From: Microthrixaceae bacterium
Lineage (GTDB): Bacteria; Actinomycetota; Acidimicrobiia; Acidimicrobiales; Poriferisodalaceae
Length of the DNA stretch: 64,000 nt
Direction: 5' to 3'
Assembly (NCBI GenBank): GCA_011523825.1
Contig: WTFX01000027.1
Location: 186,001-250,000, forward strand
Part shown: in pieces, positions 17,609 to 26,179 of the stretch
How positions within the stretch are numbered: position 1 is the stretch's first letter
How the letters are laid out: each line of letters opens with the position of its first letter
Position numbers and translations under genes: made by a program
The notes under the pieces: generated by a model
What the model saw: only the letters and a program-made list of their open reading frames with translations
What the model was told of the DNA's origin: nothing
The model's database searches: none

Positions 17609-19372
17609 CTACAGGTACTGGCTGGTCTGCACCCGCTCGATGGCGCGGCCGCCCAGTGCGTCGCTCTCGTCGGGATCGACGAGCGTCCGGATGAACACGA
17701 TCCGCTCGCCCTTCTTGCCGGAGATCTTCGCCCAGTCATCGGGATTCGTCGTGTTGGGCAGGTCTTCGTGCTCACGGAACTCTTGGCGGATCGAGCCCAT
17801 GAGGTCGTCCAACCGGATGCCGTTGCTGCCGGTGGCGAGCGACCGCTTGATGGCGTTCTTCTTGGCCCGGCGTACGATGTTCTCGATCATCGCCCCCGAC
17901 GCGAAGTCCTTGAAGTACATGACTTCCTTGTCGCCGTTCTGGTAGGTGACCTCGAGGAAGCGGTTGAGATCATCGGGGCGGTACATCTCGTCGACGGTCC
18001 GCTCGATCATGATCCGGACGGCCTTGTGCGGATCGCCGCCGCCCAAGTCGGCAACTTCCATCGGGTCGATCGGCAGCGTCGGCGTGAGGTAGGTGCTGAA
18101 GATCGACAGCGCCGCCTGCTCGTCTGGCCGGTTGATCTTGATCTTCACGTCGAGGCGGCCAGGACGCAGGATTGCCGGGTCGATGAGATCCTCCCGGTTC
18201 GAGGCGCCGATCACGATCACGTTGCGCAGACCCTCGACGCCGTCGATCTCCGCGAGCAGCTGCGGCACAACTGTCGACTCCATGTCGGAGCTGATGCCGC
18301 TGCCACGCGTGCGGAACAGCGACTCCATCTCGTCGAAGAACACGATCACCGGCCAGCCCTCGGAGGCCTTCTCCCTGGCCCGCTCGAAAATGCGACGGAT
18401 CTGGCGCTCGGTTTCGCCCACGTACTTGTTGAGCAGCTCAGGACCCTTGATGTTGATGAAGAAGCTGCGTGCGCCCTGCTGTCCGGAGACTTCCCCCACC
18501 TTGGCCGCCAGCGAATTGGCAACCGCCTTCGCTATCAGCGTCTTGCCGCATCCGGGAGGGCCGTAGAGCAGGATGCCCTTCGGTGCAGGCAGGTCGTAGG
18601 TGCGGAACAGGTCCTGATGGAGGTACGGCAGCTCCACGGCATCGGTGATGAGCTCGATCTGGGTGTCCAGCCCCCCGATGTCCTCGTAGGTGACGTCCGG
18701 CACTTCTTCGAGCAGCAGATCGTCTACCTCGGGCCGCGGCAGGCGCTCGAGCACGATATTGGAGCGCACATCGAGCAGCAGGTTGTCGCCCGACCGCAGC
18801 GGCTCGTCCCGCAGGTCGCCCGCCAGCTCCACGATGCGTTCCTCGTCGGCGCGGCCCGTGACGAGCGCTCGGAAGCCGTCGGCGAGGACCTCATTCAGCG
18901 TGACCACCTCGCCGGACGTCTCAGGCCCACGGGCCAGCACGATGTTGTACGACTCGTTCAGCACTACCTCGCTGCCTTCGACCAGCTCGGTCTCGGCCAG
19001 GTCGGGGTGCAGAGCAACACGCATCTTGCGCCCGCTGGCGTGCACATCCGCCGTGCCGTCGTCGTTGCGGGACAGGAAGGTGCCGTAGGCCGACGGCGGC
19101 TGGGTCAGCTTGTCGACCTCTTCGCGCAGGGCCGCGATGTGCTCTCGCGCCTCGCGCAGCGTGTAGGTCAGCTTCTCGTTCTGCGAAACCGCAGCCGACA
19201 GCTGGCCCTTCGCCTCGAGCAGGCGTTCTTCGAGCGTGCTGACCCGCGCTGGCGTGTCGGCCAGCTTGCGCCGGAGCAGCGCGACCTCTTCCTCGAGCGT
19301 GCGCATGCGGCTGCGGAGTACGCCCGCATCGGCTGCGCTGCTGCGCTGGGTCTCCTCGTCGCCCTGGTCCAT
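17609..19372 (-). CDS. mpa: Proteasome-activating AAA+ ATPase (Mpa/ARC)
   Basis: This hexameric ATPase recognises pupylated proteins and unfolds them into the 20S core. In 587 residues the plan is an N-terminal coiled coil (about 24-90) that binds Pup, tandem OB domains (about 95-215), and one AAA domain. The AAA domain has Walker A GPPGCGKT (271-278), Walker [10 protein letters not shown] (343-350) and arginine-finger region ILRPGRLD. The protein ends SQYL, matching the mycobacterial QYL tail that docks to and opens the core particle. It is the first gene of the minus-strand proteasome operon, divergent from the ferredoxin gene across 173 bases. Confidence 0.95.
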   Translation of the reverse strand: MDQGDEETQRSSAADAGVLRSRMRTLEEEVALLRRKLADTPARVSTLEERLLEAKGQLSAAVSQNEKLTYTLREAREHIAALREEVDKLTQPPSAYGTFLSRNDDGTADVHASGRKMRVALHPDLAETELVEGSEVVLNESYNIVLARGPETSGEVVTLNEVLADGFRALVTGRADEERIVELAGDLRDEPLRSGDNLLLDVRSNIVLERLPRPEVDDLLLEEVPDVTYEDIGGLDTQIELITDAVELPYLHQDLFRTYDLPAPKGILLYGPPGCGKTLIAKAVANSLAAKVGEVSGQQGARSFFINIKGPELLNKYVGETERQIRRIFERAREKASEGWPVIVFFDEMESLFRTRGSGISSDMESTVVPQLLAEIDGVEGLRNVIVIGASNREDLIDPAILRPGRLDVKIKINRPDEQAALSIFSTYLTPTLPIDPMEVADLGGGDPHKAVRIMIERTVDEMYRPDDLNRFLEVTYQNGDKEVMYFKDFASGAMIENIVRRAKKNAIKRSLATGSNGIRLDDLMGSIRQEFREHEDLPNTTNPDDWAKISGKKGERIVFIRTLVDPDESDALGGRAIERVQTSQYL

Positions 19373-19545
19373 GCGCGGCCGACACTACCCTGACACTGCT
19401 GGCAAGACGCGACGCTCAGCACGGTTACCAGTGCTGCCGCCGCGGAGTGCTGTTGGGTGCCGTGCAGGACGCGCGCCGACTCGGTAGATTTCATAGTTGG
19501 CTCCGTTCCCCCTTCGGGCCGTCCCAGAGGAAGGGTCGTTACACG

Positions 19546-19779
19546 ATGAAGGTCTGGATCGATCAGGATCTGTGCACCGGTGACGGGCTCTGCGAAGAGA
19601 TCGCGCCCGATGTCTTCACGCTTCTCGACGACGGGCTTGCCTACGTGAAGGAAGGCGACAAGATCTTCTCCGAACCGGGCGGTGTCGAGGGGCTCGCAGA
19701 GTTTCCCGACTCGCAGCTCGACGCCGTGATCGAGTCCGCCGAGGAATGCCCCGGGGAGTGCATCTTCATCGAGGCGTAA
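19546..19779 (+). CDS. Small single-cluster ferredoxin
   Basis: A 77-residue ferredoxin of the type that feeds electrons to cytochromes P450 and related oxidases. Cysteines occur as C10-x5-C16 and, near the C-terminus, in ECPGECIF. The flanking sequence IDQDLCTGDGLC, APDVFTLLDDG and AVIESAEECP is typical of [3Fe-4S] and [4Fe-4S] single-cluster ferredoxins; which cluster forms is not decidable here. The ATG at 19546 follows AGAGGAAGG. It stands alone, divergent from mpa. No P450 gene is in the window. Confidence 0.88.
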   Translation: MKVWIDQDLCTGDGLCEEIAPDVFTLLDDGLAYVKEGDKIFSEPGGVEGLAEFPDSQLDAVIESAEECPGECIFIEA

Positions 19780-19817
19780 GCCGAGTGAAGCGACAAGCAC
19801 AGATCGAGGCGTAGGCC

Positions 19818-20648
19818 TCAGCGCAGCGCGCACGCTCCGTTCGGCACTCGGCGCAGCTTCGCAGGCTGCGCCCTCACCACGGTGCGACCCAGATAGTCGA
19901 TCCGGGCATCGACACCCGACGAGGCAAGGAATCCAAGCAGTTCCTCGCGACTGAGCGCGAACCCGATATCTGAGGGTCCGCTCGTGGTGGCGAAGGCAAC
20001 GCCGACGACGCTTCCGTGCGGGTCGACGAGCGGCGCGCCCGACTGTCCGGCGCGCACATTGACGGCGAGCACGTACACCCGTCGCCTCATTCCGTCACCC
20101 CAAAGCCCGCTTGCGCTCACGTAGTGCTCGATGCGGGCAGGTGACGCCTCGAGTGCGGAGCCTTCGGGGTAGCCCAGTACTGCCGCCATCCCTCCCAGCC
20201 GTGCACGGTCAATGCTCAGCGGAGACACCGCGGCATCGGTTCTGAGCAAGGCGAGATCACGTTCTTCTGAGTATCCGACCACTTCCACCGGCTGTGCCGC
20301 AGCCGTGACGGTGCCGCCTGGTGACGCATCCACCTCGACCTTGGAGGCGCCTGCGATGACGTGGGCAGCTCCCACCAGCAGTCCCGGCGCGACGACGAAC
20401 GCCGTGCCGTTCGATACGGCTCCGCAGCCGATCGCTCGCAACGGCATCACGCCTCGAGTGGCCTCGGCGAGCACGTCATCAGCGATCGGGAGCGCCGCCG
20501 GAGGCGCACCCAGCCACAACGGACCGTCGGTGCCTTCGATGAAGGACACAGGTTCGGGAGGCGCACCTGCTCGTCCGGCGTCATCCGGGTCGGGCGCGCA
20601 CGCCGCCGACGCGCCGGCCAGTACCACCGCACAGAGCGCCAATCGCAT
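19818..20648 (-). CDS. Secreted trypsin-like serine protease
   Basis: A 276-residue S1-family (DegP/Trypsin_2-like) protease. An N-terminal signal peptide (MRLALCAVVLAGASAACA) should export it; the cysteine could also serve as a lipoprotein anchor although the lipobox is imperfect. The triad is visible: His in LLVGAAHVIAG, Asp in SEERDLALLR, Ser in VRAGQSGAPLVD. There is no PDZ domain. The ATG at 20648 is used because upstream in-frame sequence is arginine-rich and unlike a signal peptide. It follows trmI by 74 bases on the same strand. Confidence 0.82.
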   Translation of the reverse strand: MRLALCAVVLAGASAACAPDPDDAGRAGAPPEPVSFIEGTDGPLWLGAPPAALPIADDVLAEATRGVMPLRAIGCGAVSNGTAFVVAPGLLVGAAHVIAGASKVEVDASPGGTVTAAAQPVEVVGYSEERDLALLRTDAAVSPLSIDRARLGGMAAVLGYPEGSALEASPARIEHYVSASGLWGDGMRRRVYVLAVNVRAGQSGAPLVDPHGSVVGVAFATTSGPSDIGFALSREELLGFLASSGVDARIDYLGRTVVRAQPAKLRRVPNGACALR

Positions 20649-20722
20649 CGGTGCTGTGACGTGACGTCGCAGTCGCGACTGGTGCCCGGAGGCCGAGCCG
20701 CTGAGCGAGGCCCAGGCTCGTC

Positions 20723-21583
20723 TCACGCCTCGATCAATCGGGCGTGCGTGAGAAAGCCGGTGTGGGCGACCATGCGGTGATCGGGCCGTACGGATGCCCC
20801 TTTGACGTGCCAGCTCCGGTGCATGACCTCGATGGTCTCGATGAGCGCCCACGGTCCGTCTTCCAGCGTCCGACGCAGCTGCTGCACCTGCGTCACTGAC
20901 GGGTTGTACGCCACCAGGATCCCTCCGCGCCGCAGCCGTTCGGGCAAGTGCACTGCGACACGCCAAGGCTCGGGGATGTCGAGTACGGCTCGGTCGTACC
21001 GGCGCTCGGAGGAATCCGTCGCTCCGGCAGCCCCCGCCCCGGCATCGCTCTGCGACGGATTGCTGTACGGCGGATCGACCGAATCGTAGGCATCGCGGAG
21101 CTGTACGTCATAGCGATCCAGCGCTTCGGTGCCGGCAATGCTCTCGACGTTCTGGACAGCTCGCTCGGCAAAGTCCTCCCGCAGCTCGTAGCCGGTGACA
21201 CAGGCGCCGCAGCGGAGCAGCGTCGCCGACAGAGCACCTGAGCCCACACCGGTTTCGAAGACCGACATTCCGGCTCGCACGTCGGCCAGCATCCAGATCG
21301 CACCGAGATCCTTGGGATAGATCACTTGCGCTCCGCGCGGCATCTTCAGCACCTGATCGGCGAGCGTCGGGCGCAGCGCCACGAAGCGGGCACCCGAACC
21401 GCTGCGGAACTCCGAGCCCTCGGGCGTGCCGATGATCTGGTCGTGCGGCACGACTCCAGCATGAGTGTGAAACTCGCCGCCAGCGCGCAGCACCACGAGA
21501 TATCGACGCTGGCGACTGTCGACCATCAGCACCGTCTCTCCGGGTTGCAGCTCGCCGTGCTCCAGCTCGTCAGGTTGTTTCAC
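20723..21583 (-). CDS. trmI: tRNA (adenine-58-N1)-methyltransferase TrmI
   Basis: TrmI makes m1A58 in the T-loop of tRNAs. The 286-residue protein has the small N-terminal barrel (GETVLMVDSRQRRYLVVL) and an SAM-binding Rossmann fold with FETGVGSGALSATLLRCG and YELREDFAERAVQNV. The catalytic strand reads DRAVLDIPEPW, followed by GGILVAYNPSVTQVQ. In mycobacteria the homologue (Rv2118c) also lies a few genes from mpa, so the position is conserved. Its start overlaps the preceding small gene by 4 bases. Confidence 0.93.
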   Translation of the reverse strand: MKQPDELEHGELQPGETVLMVDSRQRRYLVVLRAGGEFHTHAGVVPHDQIIGTPEGSEFRSGSGARFVALRPTLADQVLKMPRGAQVIYPKDLGAIWMLADVRAGMSVFETGVGSGALSATLLRCGACVTGYELREDFAERAVQNVESIAGTEALDRYDVQLRDAYDSVDPPYSNPSQSDAGAGAAGATDSSERRYDRAVLDIPEPWRVAVHLPERLRRGGILVAYNPSVTQVQQLRRTLEDGPWALIETIEVMHRSWHVKGASVRPDHRMVAHTGFLTHARLIEA

Positions 21584-21825
21584 GCCACCTCCGCCGCCGA
21601 ACTGCCGCCGTCACCATCCGGTGGCACGTGACGGATCATGAGCCGCTCGCCAGCTGCCAACTCACCGCGATAGATCACTTCGCGCTCGCGCTTGGACCAT
21701 CGAACAAGCAACCGCAGCCCGCTAGCCATGATCGCCGCAGCCAGCCATACCCCATTGCCGGTCCGCGCCCGTCGCCAGAGCGCATCGGTGGCTCGGGCCG
21801 GCATCCGCCTCAGCCGCTTCGCCAT
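21580..21825 (-). CDS. Small basic protein, unknown
   Basis: An 81-residue protein, unrecognised. It starts MAKRLRRMPARATDALWRRAR, has a short hydrophobic stretch GVWLAAAIMASGLRLLV that may be a membrane segment, and ends with a polar tail. The actinobacterial-style 4-base overlap with trmI (21580-21583) and the 13-base gap from the preceding gene support it as a real operon member. An ATG at 21825 is chosen because longer starts run into the upstream gene. Confidence 0.5.
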   Translation of the reverse strand: MAKRLRRMPARATDALWRRARTGNGVWLAAAIMASGLRLLVRWSKREREVIYRGELAAGERLMIRHVPPDGDGGSSAAEVA

Positions 21826-21838
21826 GGGGGTCAGCCTC

Positions 21839-22090
21839 TTACACCCGGACGATTTCGACAAGCGTGCTGCGTCGGCGGCCCCTGCGACGGCCGAACAGGA
21901 ATGCGGCCAACACGAGGCCGGTACCGACGGCAGCGGCTACTGCCACAGCGGCGCTGGACACCTGCTCGGCTGCGTCACCTGCACCGCCGATGAGCTGACG
22001 CACGCGATCAGAGATGTCCGATGGCGTGATGCGCTCACCATTTGTGCTCGATCCAACCCCGTTGCCCCTGCCGCTGTCAGCCATCGTCAT
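21839..22090 (-). CDS. Small single-span membrane protein, unknown
   Basis: About 83 residues: a polar N-terminus, a predicted amphipathic helix (SDISDRVRQLIGGAGDAAEQV), one membrane helix (about residues 46-64, VAVAAAVGTGLVLAAFLFG) and a very basic tail (RRRGRRRST). It overlaps the upstream gene by 14 bases; an ATG six bases further in (22084) is equally possible. The family is not recognised. Its position between two other small membrane genes and trmI suggests a co-transcribed envelope-related set. Confidence 0.55.
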   Translation of the reverse strand: MTMADSGRGNGVGSSTNGERITPSDISDRVRQLIGGAGDAAEQVSSAAVAVAAAVGTGLVLAAFLFGRRRGRRRSTLVEIVRV

Positions 22091-22457
22091 CCTCTGCCGC
22101 ATTGTCATCGGTCCGCCGTGCGGCCGGATCCGGCGCAGCGGAATCGGTGCGTCTCGGCCGGATAGCGCGGATCAGCAGCGCAATCGCCAGCAGAAGGAAA
22201 GCGGCACCGGCTGCATGGGGAACGAATGACCAGTTCGCATTGAAGAGTTCCGTTTCGGCCTGCAGGAGGCGCACCACCCCCAAAGCCCCGAAGACCACGC
22301 CCAGGCTCACCCCGATGCCGCCGATGAGCCCGAACAGCACATACCTGCCCAGCCCGCGCAGCGGGCCCACCGTCTCTTGGACGATGTAGGACCGCAGCAT
22401 GCCGGCCAATTCGGAAATCTCGGCTCGCAGTCCGGAGTCTCGTCGAGGCACAGTCAC
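22077..22457 (-). CDS. Two-span membrane protein, unknown
   Basis: A 126-residue protein with two hydrophobic segments (LFGLIGGIGVSLGVVFGALGVV and FVPHAAGAAFLLLAIALLI), an N-terminal amphipathic helix and an acidic C-terminus. The layout is reminiscent of actinobacterial holin-like or phage-holin-superfamily membrane proteins, but I do not claim that. A GTG at 22457 avoids overlap with the LON-domain gene, which ends 7 bases upstream. It overlaps the next small gene by 14 bases. Confidence 0.6.
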   Translation of the reverse strand: MTVPRRDSGLRAEISELAGMLRSYIVQETVGPLRGLGRYVLFGLIGGIGVSLGVVFGALGVVRLLQAETELFNANWSFVPHAAGAAFLLLAIALLIRAIRPRRTDSAAPDPAARRTDDNAAEDDDG

Positions 22458-22464
22458 GGCGACG

Positions 22465-23112
22465 CTACCGTTCGCCCAGCAGTTCTTCCACGCCGTCGAG
22501 GATCTCCCCGATGACATCCACCCGGCTGGCGGGATCCGGGGCGCACAGCAAGCTGTGACGGTCGAATGGGCCCGCGGGCACGAGCGACGCGAGCCGAAAC
22601 GACCACGCTGATGCCTCAGCGGGCGCTGCTGCGAGCAGCGCGAGCTGATCGTCGATGGCAGCCGACTCGGCCGCGGTCACTCCGAGCGCTCCGATCTCAG
22701 ACGCCCGAGCCCGCAGACGGCGCAGTCGAGCCACGACCGCCGTGCGCTCGTGGGCGGGCACGTCCGCAGGATCGTCGGGCCAATCGCAGGTCAGTGCCCG
22801 GGGGTAGGGATCGTCCACCAGCCACTCGACGATCCTGATCCGCCGATCACCGGTGGCCAGCATCACCCAGCGTCCGTCGGGCAATTCCTGGTACTGGGCA
22901 ATGGTGGCCAGGCAACCTACGTCGGCGCGCACATCGCCGCCACCGACCTCGCTGCCGCGCTCGATCATCACGACGCCGAATGGGTCATCGTCGCTGGTGC
23001 ACCGCCGCGCGAGGGCCCGGTACCGAGGCTCAAAGATGTGCAACGGAAGCACGGCGCCAGGCAGCAGCGGCGACCCGAGAGGGAACATGGGCCGAATCTC
23101 AGGAGGGGGCAC
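22465..23112 (-). CDS. LON peptidase substrate-binding domain protein
   Basis: A 215-residue stand-alone LON N-terminal domain without ATPase or protease parts. The hallmark opening is MFPLGSPLLPGAVLPLHIFEPRYRAL, followed by [33 protein letters not shown] and GDRRIRIVEW, which match the PUA-like barrel of this family. The second half is helical. Such proteins are common in actinobacteria; their partner is unknown. It overlaps dacB by 14 bases and precedes three small membrane genes. Confidence 0.85.
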   Translation of the reverse strand: MPPPEIRPMFPLGSPLLPGAVLPLHIFEPRYRALARRCTSDDDPFGVVMIERGSEVGGGDVRADVGCLATIAQYQELPDGRWVMLATGDRRIRIVEWLVDDPYPRALTCDWPDDPADVPAHERTAVVARLRRLRARASEIGALGVTAAESAAIDDQLALLAAAPAEASAWSFRLASLVPAGPFDRHSLLCAPDPASRVDVIGEILDGVEELLGER

Positions 23113-24571
23113 GGGTCAATCCTCGCAGGGCGACGGCGTCTCCCACGGGGTACCGCAGGAGCTGCCCGGCCAACGACTCCTGCAGTTCCAGGCCGAGACG
23201 GCCCTCGGGCGGCACACCGTTCAGCATCTGGGCGAACGTCACCGTCCCACTGTCGGTCTCAACGAACCCGGCGAGAGCGTTCACGCCGGTGAGCAGCCCG
23301 GTCTTGGCATGCAGCCGACCGGCTGCGGGATGGTCGGCGAACCGGTGTGAGAGCGTTCCCGTGCGAGCCGCCACCGGCAAACCCGCCGCGAATGCACCCT
23401 CGGTGCCGAAATGATCCAGCAGCGCGGCGAGGAAGCTGCACGTGACCATGTTCTGGCGATCCAGCCCCGAACCGTCCACTACTGCGGGCCGGGACTGTTC
23501 GGGCAGCAGATCCGACACGATCCGCTCGGCAGCTGCGGCACCGGCGGGTGTGGAGCCCTCACCGGCACTCCGCAGTCCGATCTCGCGCAGCATCATCTCC
23601 GCGGTGGTGTTGTCGCTCTCGCGCAGCATCTGCTGGATGATCTCCACCAGCGGGGGCGAGGTGAGGCGAGCGATCTCGCTCATGCCGCTCGGCGCCGTTG
23701 ACACGTCGATCTCCACGTCCACCGCAACGCCTCGGACACGAAGCAGATCTGCCAACGTGGACACGAACCAGCGCGCCGGGTGCTCGGCTGCGGAAAGCGT
23801 TGTCGTGAAGCCCGTGATGCCGTCGTTCAAGTTCAGGGCCGACAACGGGCCGCTGTTGAGTTGCGTGATGTACCGCTGCGGCCACGTCTCGGGAAATCGC
23901 GTTGTGTCATAGCGAGACTCGTCGGCAATGAGGTTGCCCCGCAGCGTCTTGATGCCGCGCCCGAGGAGGTCATCAGCAAGGCGTTCCATCGGGGTGCGCA
24001 GCTGCGGCTGGCGCCGATGAGAATCTGCGTAGGACTGCGTCATGATCAGCGGATCACCGCCGCCGACAACCCAGACGGTGCCGTCGAGGACGCCGTCGAC
24101 GATCTCCGCATCGGTCAGCACCCGGGTGACCAGCCGCTCATCGGCGTCGACCACAGCCAACGCTGCCGCGGCAGTGATGAGCTTCTGCACCGACGCGGGA
24201 ATCACCGGATCGGGATTGCTGGAGAACACTTCGACGCCACCGATCCAGATAGCGAGGCAGTGCGGTTCTGGCCAATCGGAACTGAACGCGGTCATCTCGT
24301 TGCCGATGTGGTGCTGCTGTGCCGCTCGCCACAGCGCGTCGGGAGCGCGCTCAGCCCGGAGCAGTGGCAGCATCAGTGTCCTTGGTTCGGTGCCGCCGGC
24401 GTCATCCGGCACAGGCTCATCCAGCGTGGAGGCCAGGACGGGAGTACGGAGCGAGGCCGCGTGCGTCGCTGCATCATCGGCTGAGGAGTTCATGCGCACA
24501 GCCGCCACGATGGGCAGCAGGCCAGCCGCTGCTGTCAACAACACCAGCACGGCTGTGCCCAACGGTCTCAC
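23099..24571 (-). CDS. dacB: D-alanyl-D-alanine carboxypeptidase/endopeptidase, PBP4 (S13) family
   Basis: A 490-residue penicillin-binding protein that trims or cleaves peptidoglycan cross-links. The N-terminus carries a hydrophobic export segment (TAVLVLLTAAAGLLPIVAAV). The active-site serine lies in PASVQKL (Ser127-x-x-Lys130), the second motif is in RESDNTTAEM (SDN), and the KTG box is HAKTGLLTG. The length suits the PBP4 family with its inserted domain. The GTG at 24571 is preferred because further upstream the frame runs into repeated DNA belonging to the ROK gene. It begins 4 bases after the ROK stop. Confidence 0.9.
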   Translation of the reverse strand: MRPLGTAVLVLLTAAAGLLPIVAAVRMNSSADDAATHAASLRTPVLASTLDEPVPDDAGGTEPRTLMLPLLRAERAPDALWRAAQQHHIGNEMTAFSSDWPEPHCLAIWIGGVEVFSSNPDPVIPASVQKLITAAAALAVVDADERLVTRVLTDAEIVDGVLDGTVWVVGGGDPLIMTQSYADSHRRQPQLRTPMERLADDLLGRGIKTLRGNLIADESRYDTTRFPETWPQRYITQLNSGPLSALNLNDGITGFTTTLSAAEHPARWFVSTLADLLRVRGVAVDVEIDVSTAPSGMSEIARLTSPPLVEIIQQMLRESDNTTAEMMLREIGLRSAGEGSTPAGAAAAERIVSDLLPEQSRPAVVDGSGLDRQNMVTCSFLAALLDHFGTEGAFAAGLPVAARTGTLSHRFADHPAAGRLHAKTGLLTGVNALAGFVETDSGTVTFAQMLNGVPPEGRLGLELQESLAGQLLRYPVGDAVALRGLTRAPS

Positions 24572-24575
24572 GTCA

Positions 24576-25532
24576 CTAGGGAGAGTCGCCGCCCAAGGCG
24601 GCACTGTGACCCTGCGCGCCGCCCAAGGCGGCACTGTGACCCTGCGCGCCGCCCAAGGCGGCGCCGAGCGCCGCCGAGAGCTCGCCTGCTTTGGAGGGAA
24701 CGATGCTGGGGCGGGATTCGGCCGATCGGCCGATGAGCAACGCCGCCATGTGTTTGTCGGTGGTCGGCGCCAGCAGATCCCAGTCCTCGCTGAGTCCTCC
24801 GCCGATCACCACCATTTCGGGGTCGGTCAGGATGCACAGGTTCGAGATGCCGATCGCCAGCCAGTACGCGAACTCATCCAGCACCTCGAGCGCGGCAACC
24901 TCACCTTCGCGTGCTGCGGCAGTCACCGCTGGCCCGCGGCATGCCTCGCCGAGTCGCTCGACAGCCATCCGATCCAGCGCGGAACCGGATGCGTACACCT
25001 CCCAGCAGCCCCGTCGCCCGCAGGCGCACTGGCGGCCCCCTGCCTCGACGATCATGTGCCCAGGCTCCCCCGCCAGCCCCCCTGAACCACGCAGCACCTC
25101 GCCGTTCAGCATGAACGCGCCGCCGATCCCCGTACCGAGCGACACCATGACGCCATTGCGAACGCCACGCGCGGCACCAGCGGACATCTCCCACCGGGCG
25201 GCACAGTTCACCTCGTTGTCAAGGAACACCGGCATGCCCAGCAAGTCGCCGAGGCCCGACCCGATGTCCGCGCCGTCGACATCGACGAGGTTGGGCGACA
25301 CGGTGACGCGGCCGTCGAGCGTGATCAAGCCGGCCATGCCGACGCCGACGGAGACTGGGCGCGATCCTGTGCCAAGACGTGCCGTCATGTCCGCCAAGGC
25401 ACCTATCAGCGGAACCGCTCCGTCGGGCGTCGGCTCGCGCAGGGTCCGCTGCACGGCGCCGTCGTGATCGGTCACCACGCCGAAGATCTTCGTGCCGCCG
25501 ACGTCGAAGCCGATGTGGGTGACCGACGTCAC
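24576..25532 (-). CDS. ROK family sugar kinase (glucokinase-like)
   Basis: A 318-residue ROK kinase, likely phosphorylating glucose or a related sugar. The phosphate-binding start IGFDVGGTKIFGVV, the SLGTGIGGAFMLNGEVLRG segment and the zinc-binding signature GHMIVEAGGRQCACGRRGCWEVYAS (three cysteines and the histidine) are intact. The last 30 residues contain a decapeptide repeat (GGAQGHSAAL) from a 30-base tandem duplication, which appears harmless because it lies beyond the fold. Translation starts at GTG 25532. It leads the operon that continues with dacB. Confidence 0.88.
   Translation of the reverse strand: MTSVTHIGFDVGGTKIFGVVTDHDGAVQRTLREPTPDGAVPLIGALADMTARLGTGSRPVSVGVGMAGLITLDGRVTVSPNLVDVDGADIGSGLGDLLGMPVFLDNEVNCAARWEMSAGAARGVRNGVMVSLGTGIGGAFMLNGEVLRGSGGLAGEPGHMIVEAGGRQCACGRRGCWEVYASGSALDRMAVERLGEACRGPAVTAAAREGEVAALEVLDEFAYWLAIGISNLCILTDPEMVVIGGGLSEDWDLLAPTTDKHMAALLIGRSAESRPSIVPSKAGELSAALGAALGGAQGHSAALGGAQGHSAALGGDSP
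24591..24661. repeat. 30-base tandem repeat, about 2.4 copies, in the 3' end of the ROK gene
   Basis: GCCCAAGGCGGCACTGTGAC begins a 30-base unit that occurs identically at 24591-24620 and 24621-24650, with a third partial copy from 24651. Because the unit is a multiple of three, each copy adds ten residues to the C-terminus of the ROK kinase. It also borders the dacB start, so copy changes would shift the dacB leader. Confidence 0.9.
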
Positions 25533-25622
25533 TTCACCGGCCGCTTCGCTGTCGCCCGGCTTCTCATCAACGCTGCGACACCCACTCAGAGGCGTCGCAG
25601 TCCCAGATTCGTCCGCCGTGGA

Positions 25623-26105
25623 TCAGAGCTTCCCCAGCATGGACGAACAGCTCGAGACGTCGACGCCGCCGCCTTCCTCAACCTCAAGCGCGGTCACCGT
25701 GCCGTTCTCGATCACCGCGGCATACCGGCGCGATCTCATGCCCAGGCCGAATCCCGAGCCGTCCATGACCAAGCCCATGGCCTCGGCAAAGTCGCCGTTG
25801 CCGTCCGCGGCCATCTCGATGCCCTCTGCACCCTGAGTCTGCGCCCACGCGCCCATGGTCCACGCATCGTTCACCGAGACGCAAACGATCTTGTCGACGC
25901 CCTTGCCGGCAAGCTCGGACGCACCTTCGATGTACCCCGGGAGGTGCACATTGCTGCAGCCCGGGGTGAATGCTCCCGGCACTCCGAACAGCACCACCTT
26001 GCCACTGCCCAGCATCTCGCCCGACTGCACGGGCGCAGGCATGCCGCCCTCGTCCAGTACTCGCAGTGTCACATCGGGAATCTGGTCGCCGACCTCAATC
26101 GCCAT
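25623..26105 (-). CDS. Peroxiredoxin, Prx5-type
   Basis: A 160-residue thiol peroxidase of the Prx5/hybrid group that reduces peroxides. The peroxidatic cysteine is in VPGAFTPGCSNVHLPGY (Cys50), close to the PGAFTPTCS signature. The fold continues with VDKIVCVSVNDAWTMGAWAQ and FGLGMRSRRYAAVIENG. A C-terminal cysteine in DVSSCSSMLGKL could act as resolving residue. The ATG at 26105 is the first family-consistent start. It is followed on the same strand by the ROK kinase after 90 bases. Confidence 0.9.
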   Translation of the reverse strand: MAIEVGDQIPDVTLRVLDEGGMPAPVQSGEMLGSGKVVLFGVPGAFTPGCSNVHLPGYIEGASELAGKGVDKIVCVSVNDAWTMGAWAQTQGAEGIEMAADGNGDFAEAMGLVMDGSGFGLGMRSRRYAAVIENGTVTALEVEEGGGVDVSSCSSMLGKL

Positions 26106-26179
26106 TGCTTCGCTCCGTCCCTGCTCGTCGTATGGGGAACATGTCGCTCGCAGCGTATCCGGCGTCCCAGCCCTGAGGC

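Noticed and set aside
19768..19813. Direct repeat ATCGAGGCGTA at the ferredoxin stop and again 35 bases on.
   Set aside because: Eleven bases only and no further structure; probably a small local duplication.
22077..22457. Holin/prophage remnant.
   Set aside because: The two-span layout alone is not evidence; no phage gene is nearby and the gene is tightly embedded in a housekeeping operon.
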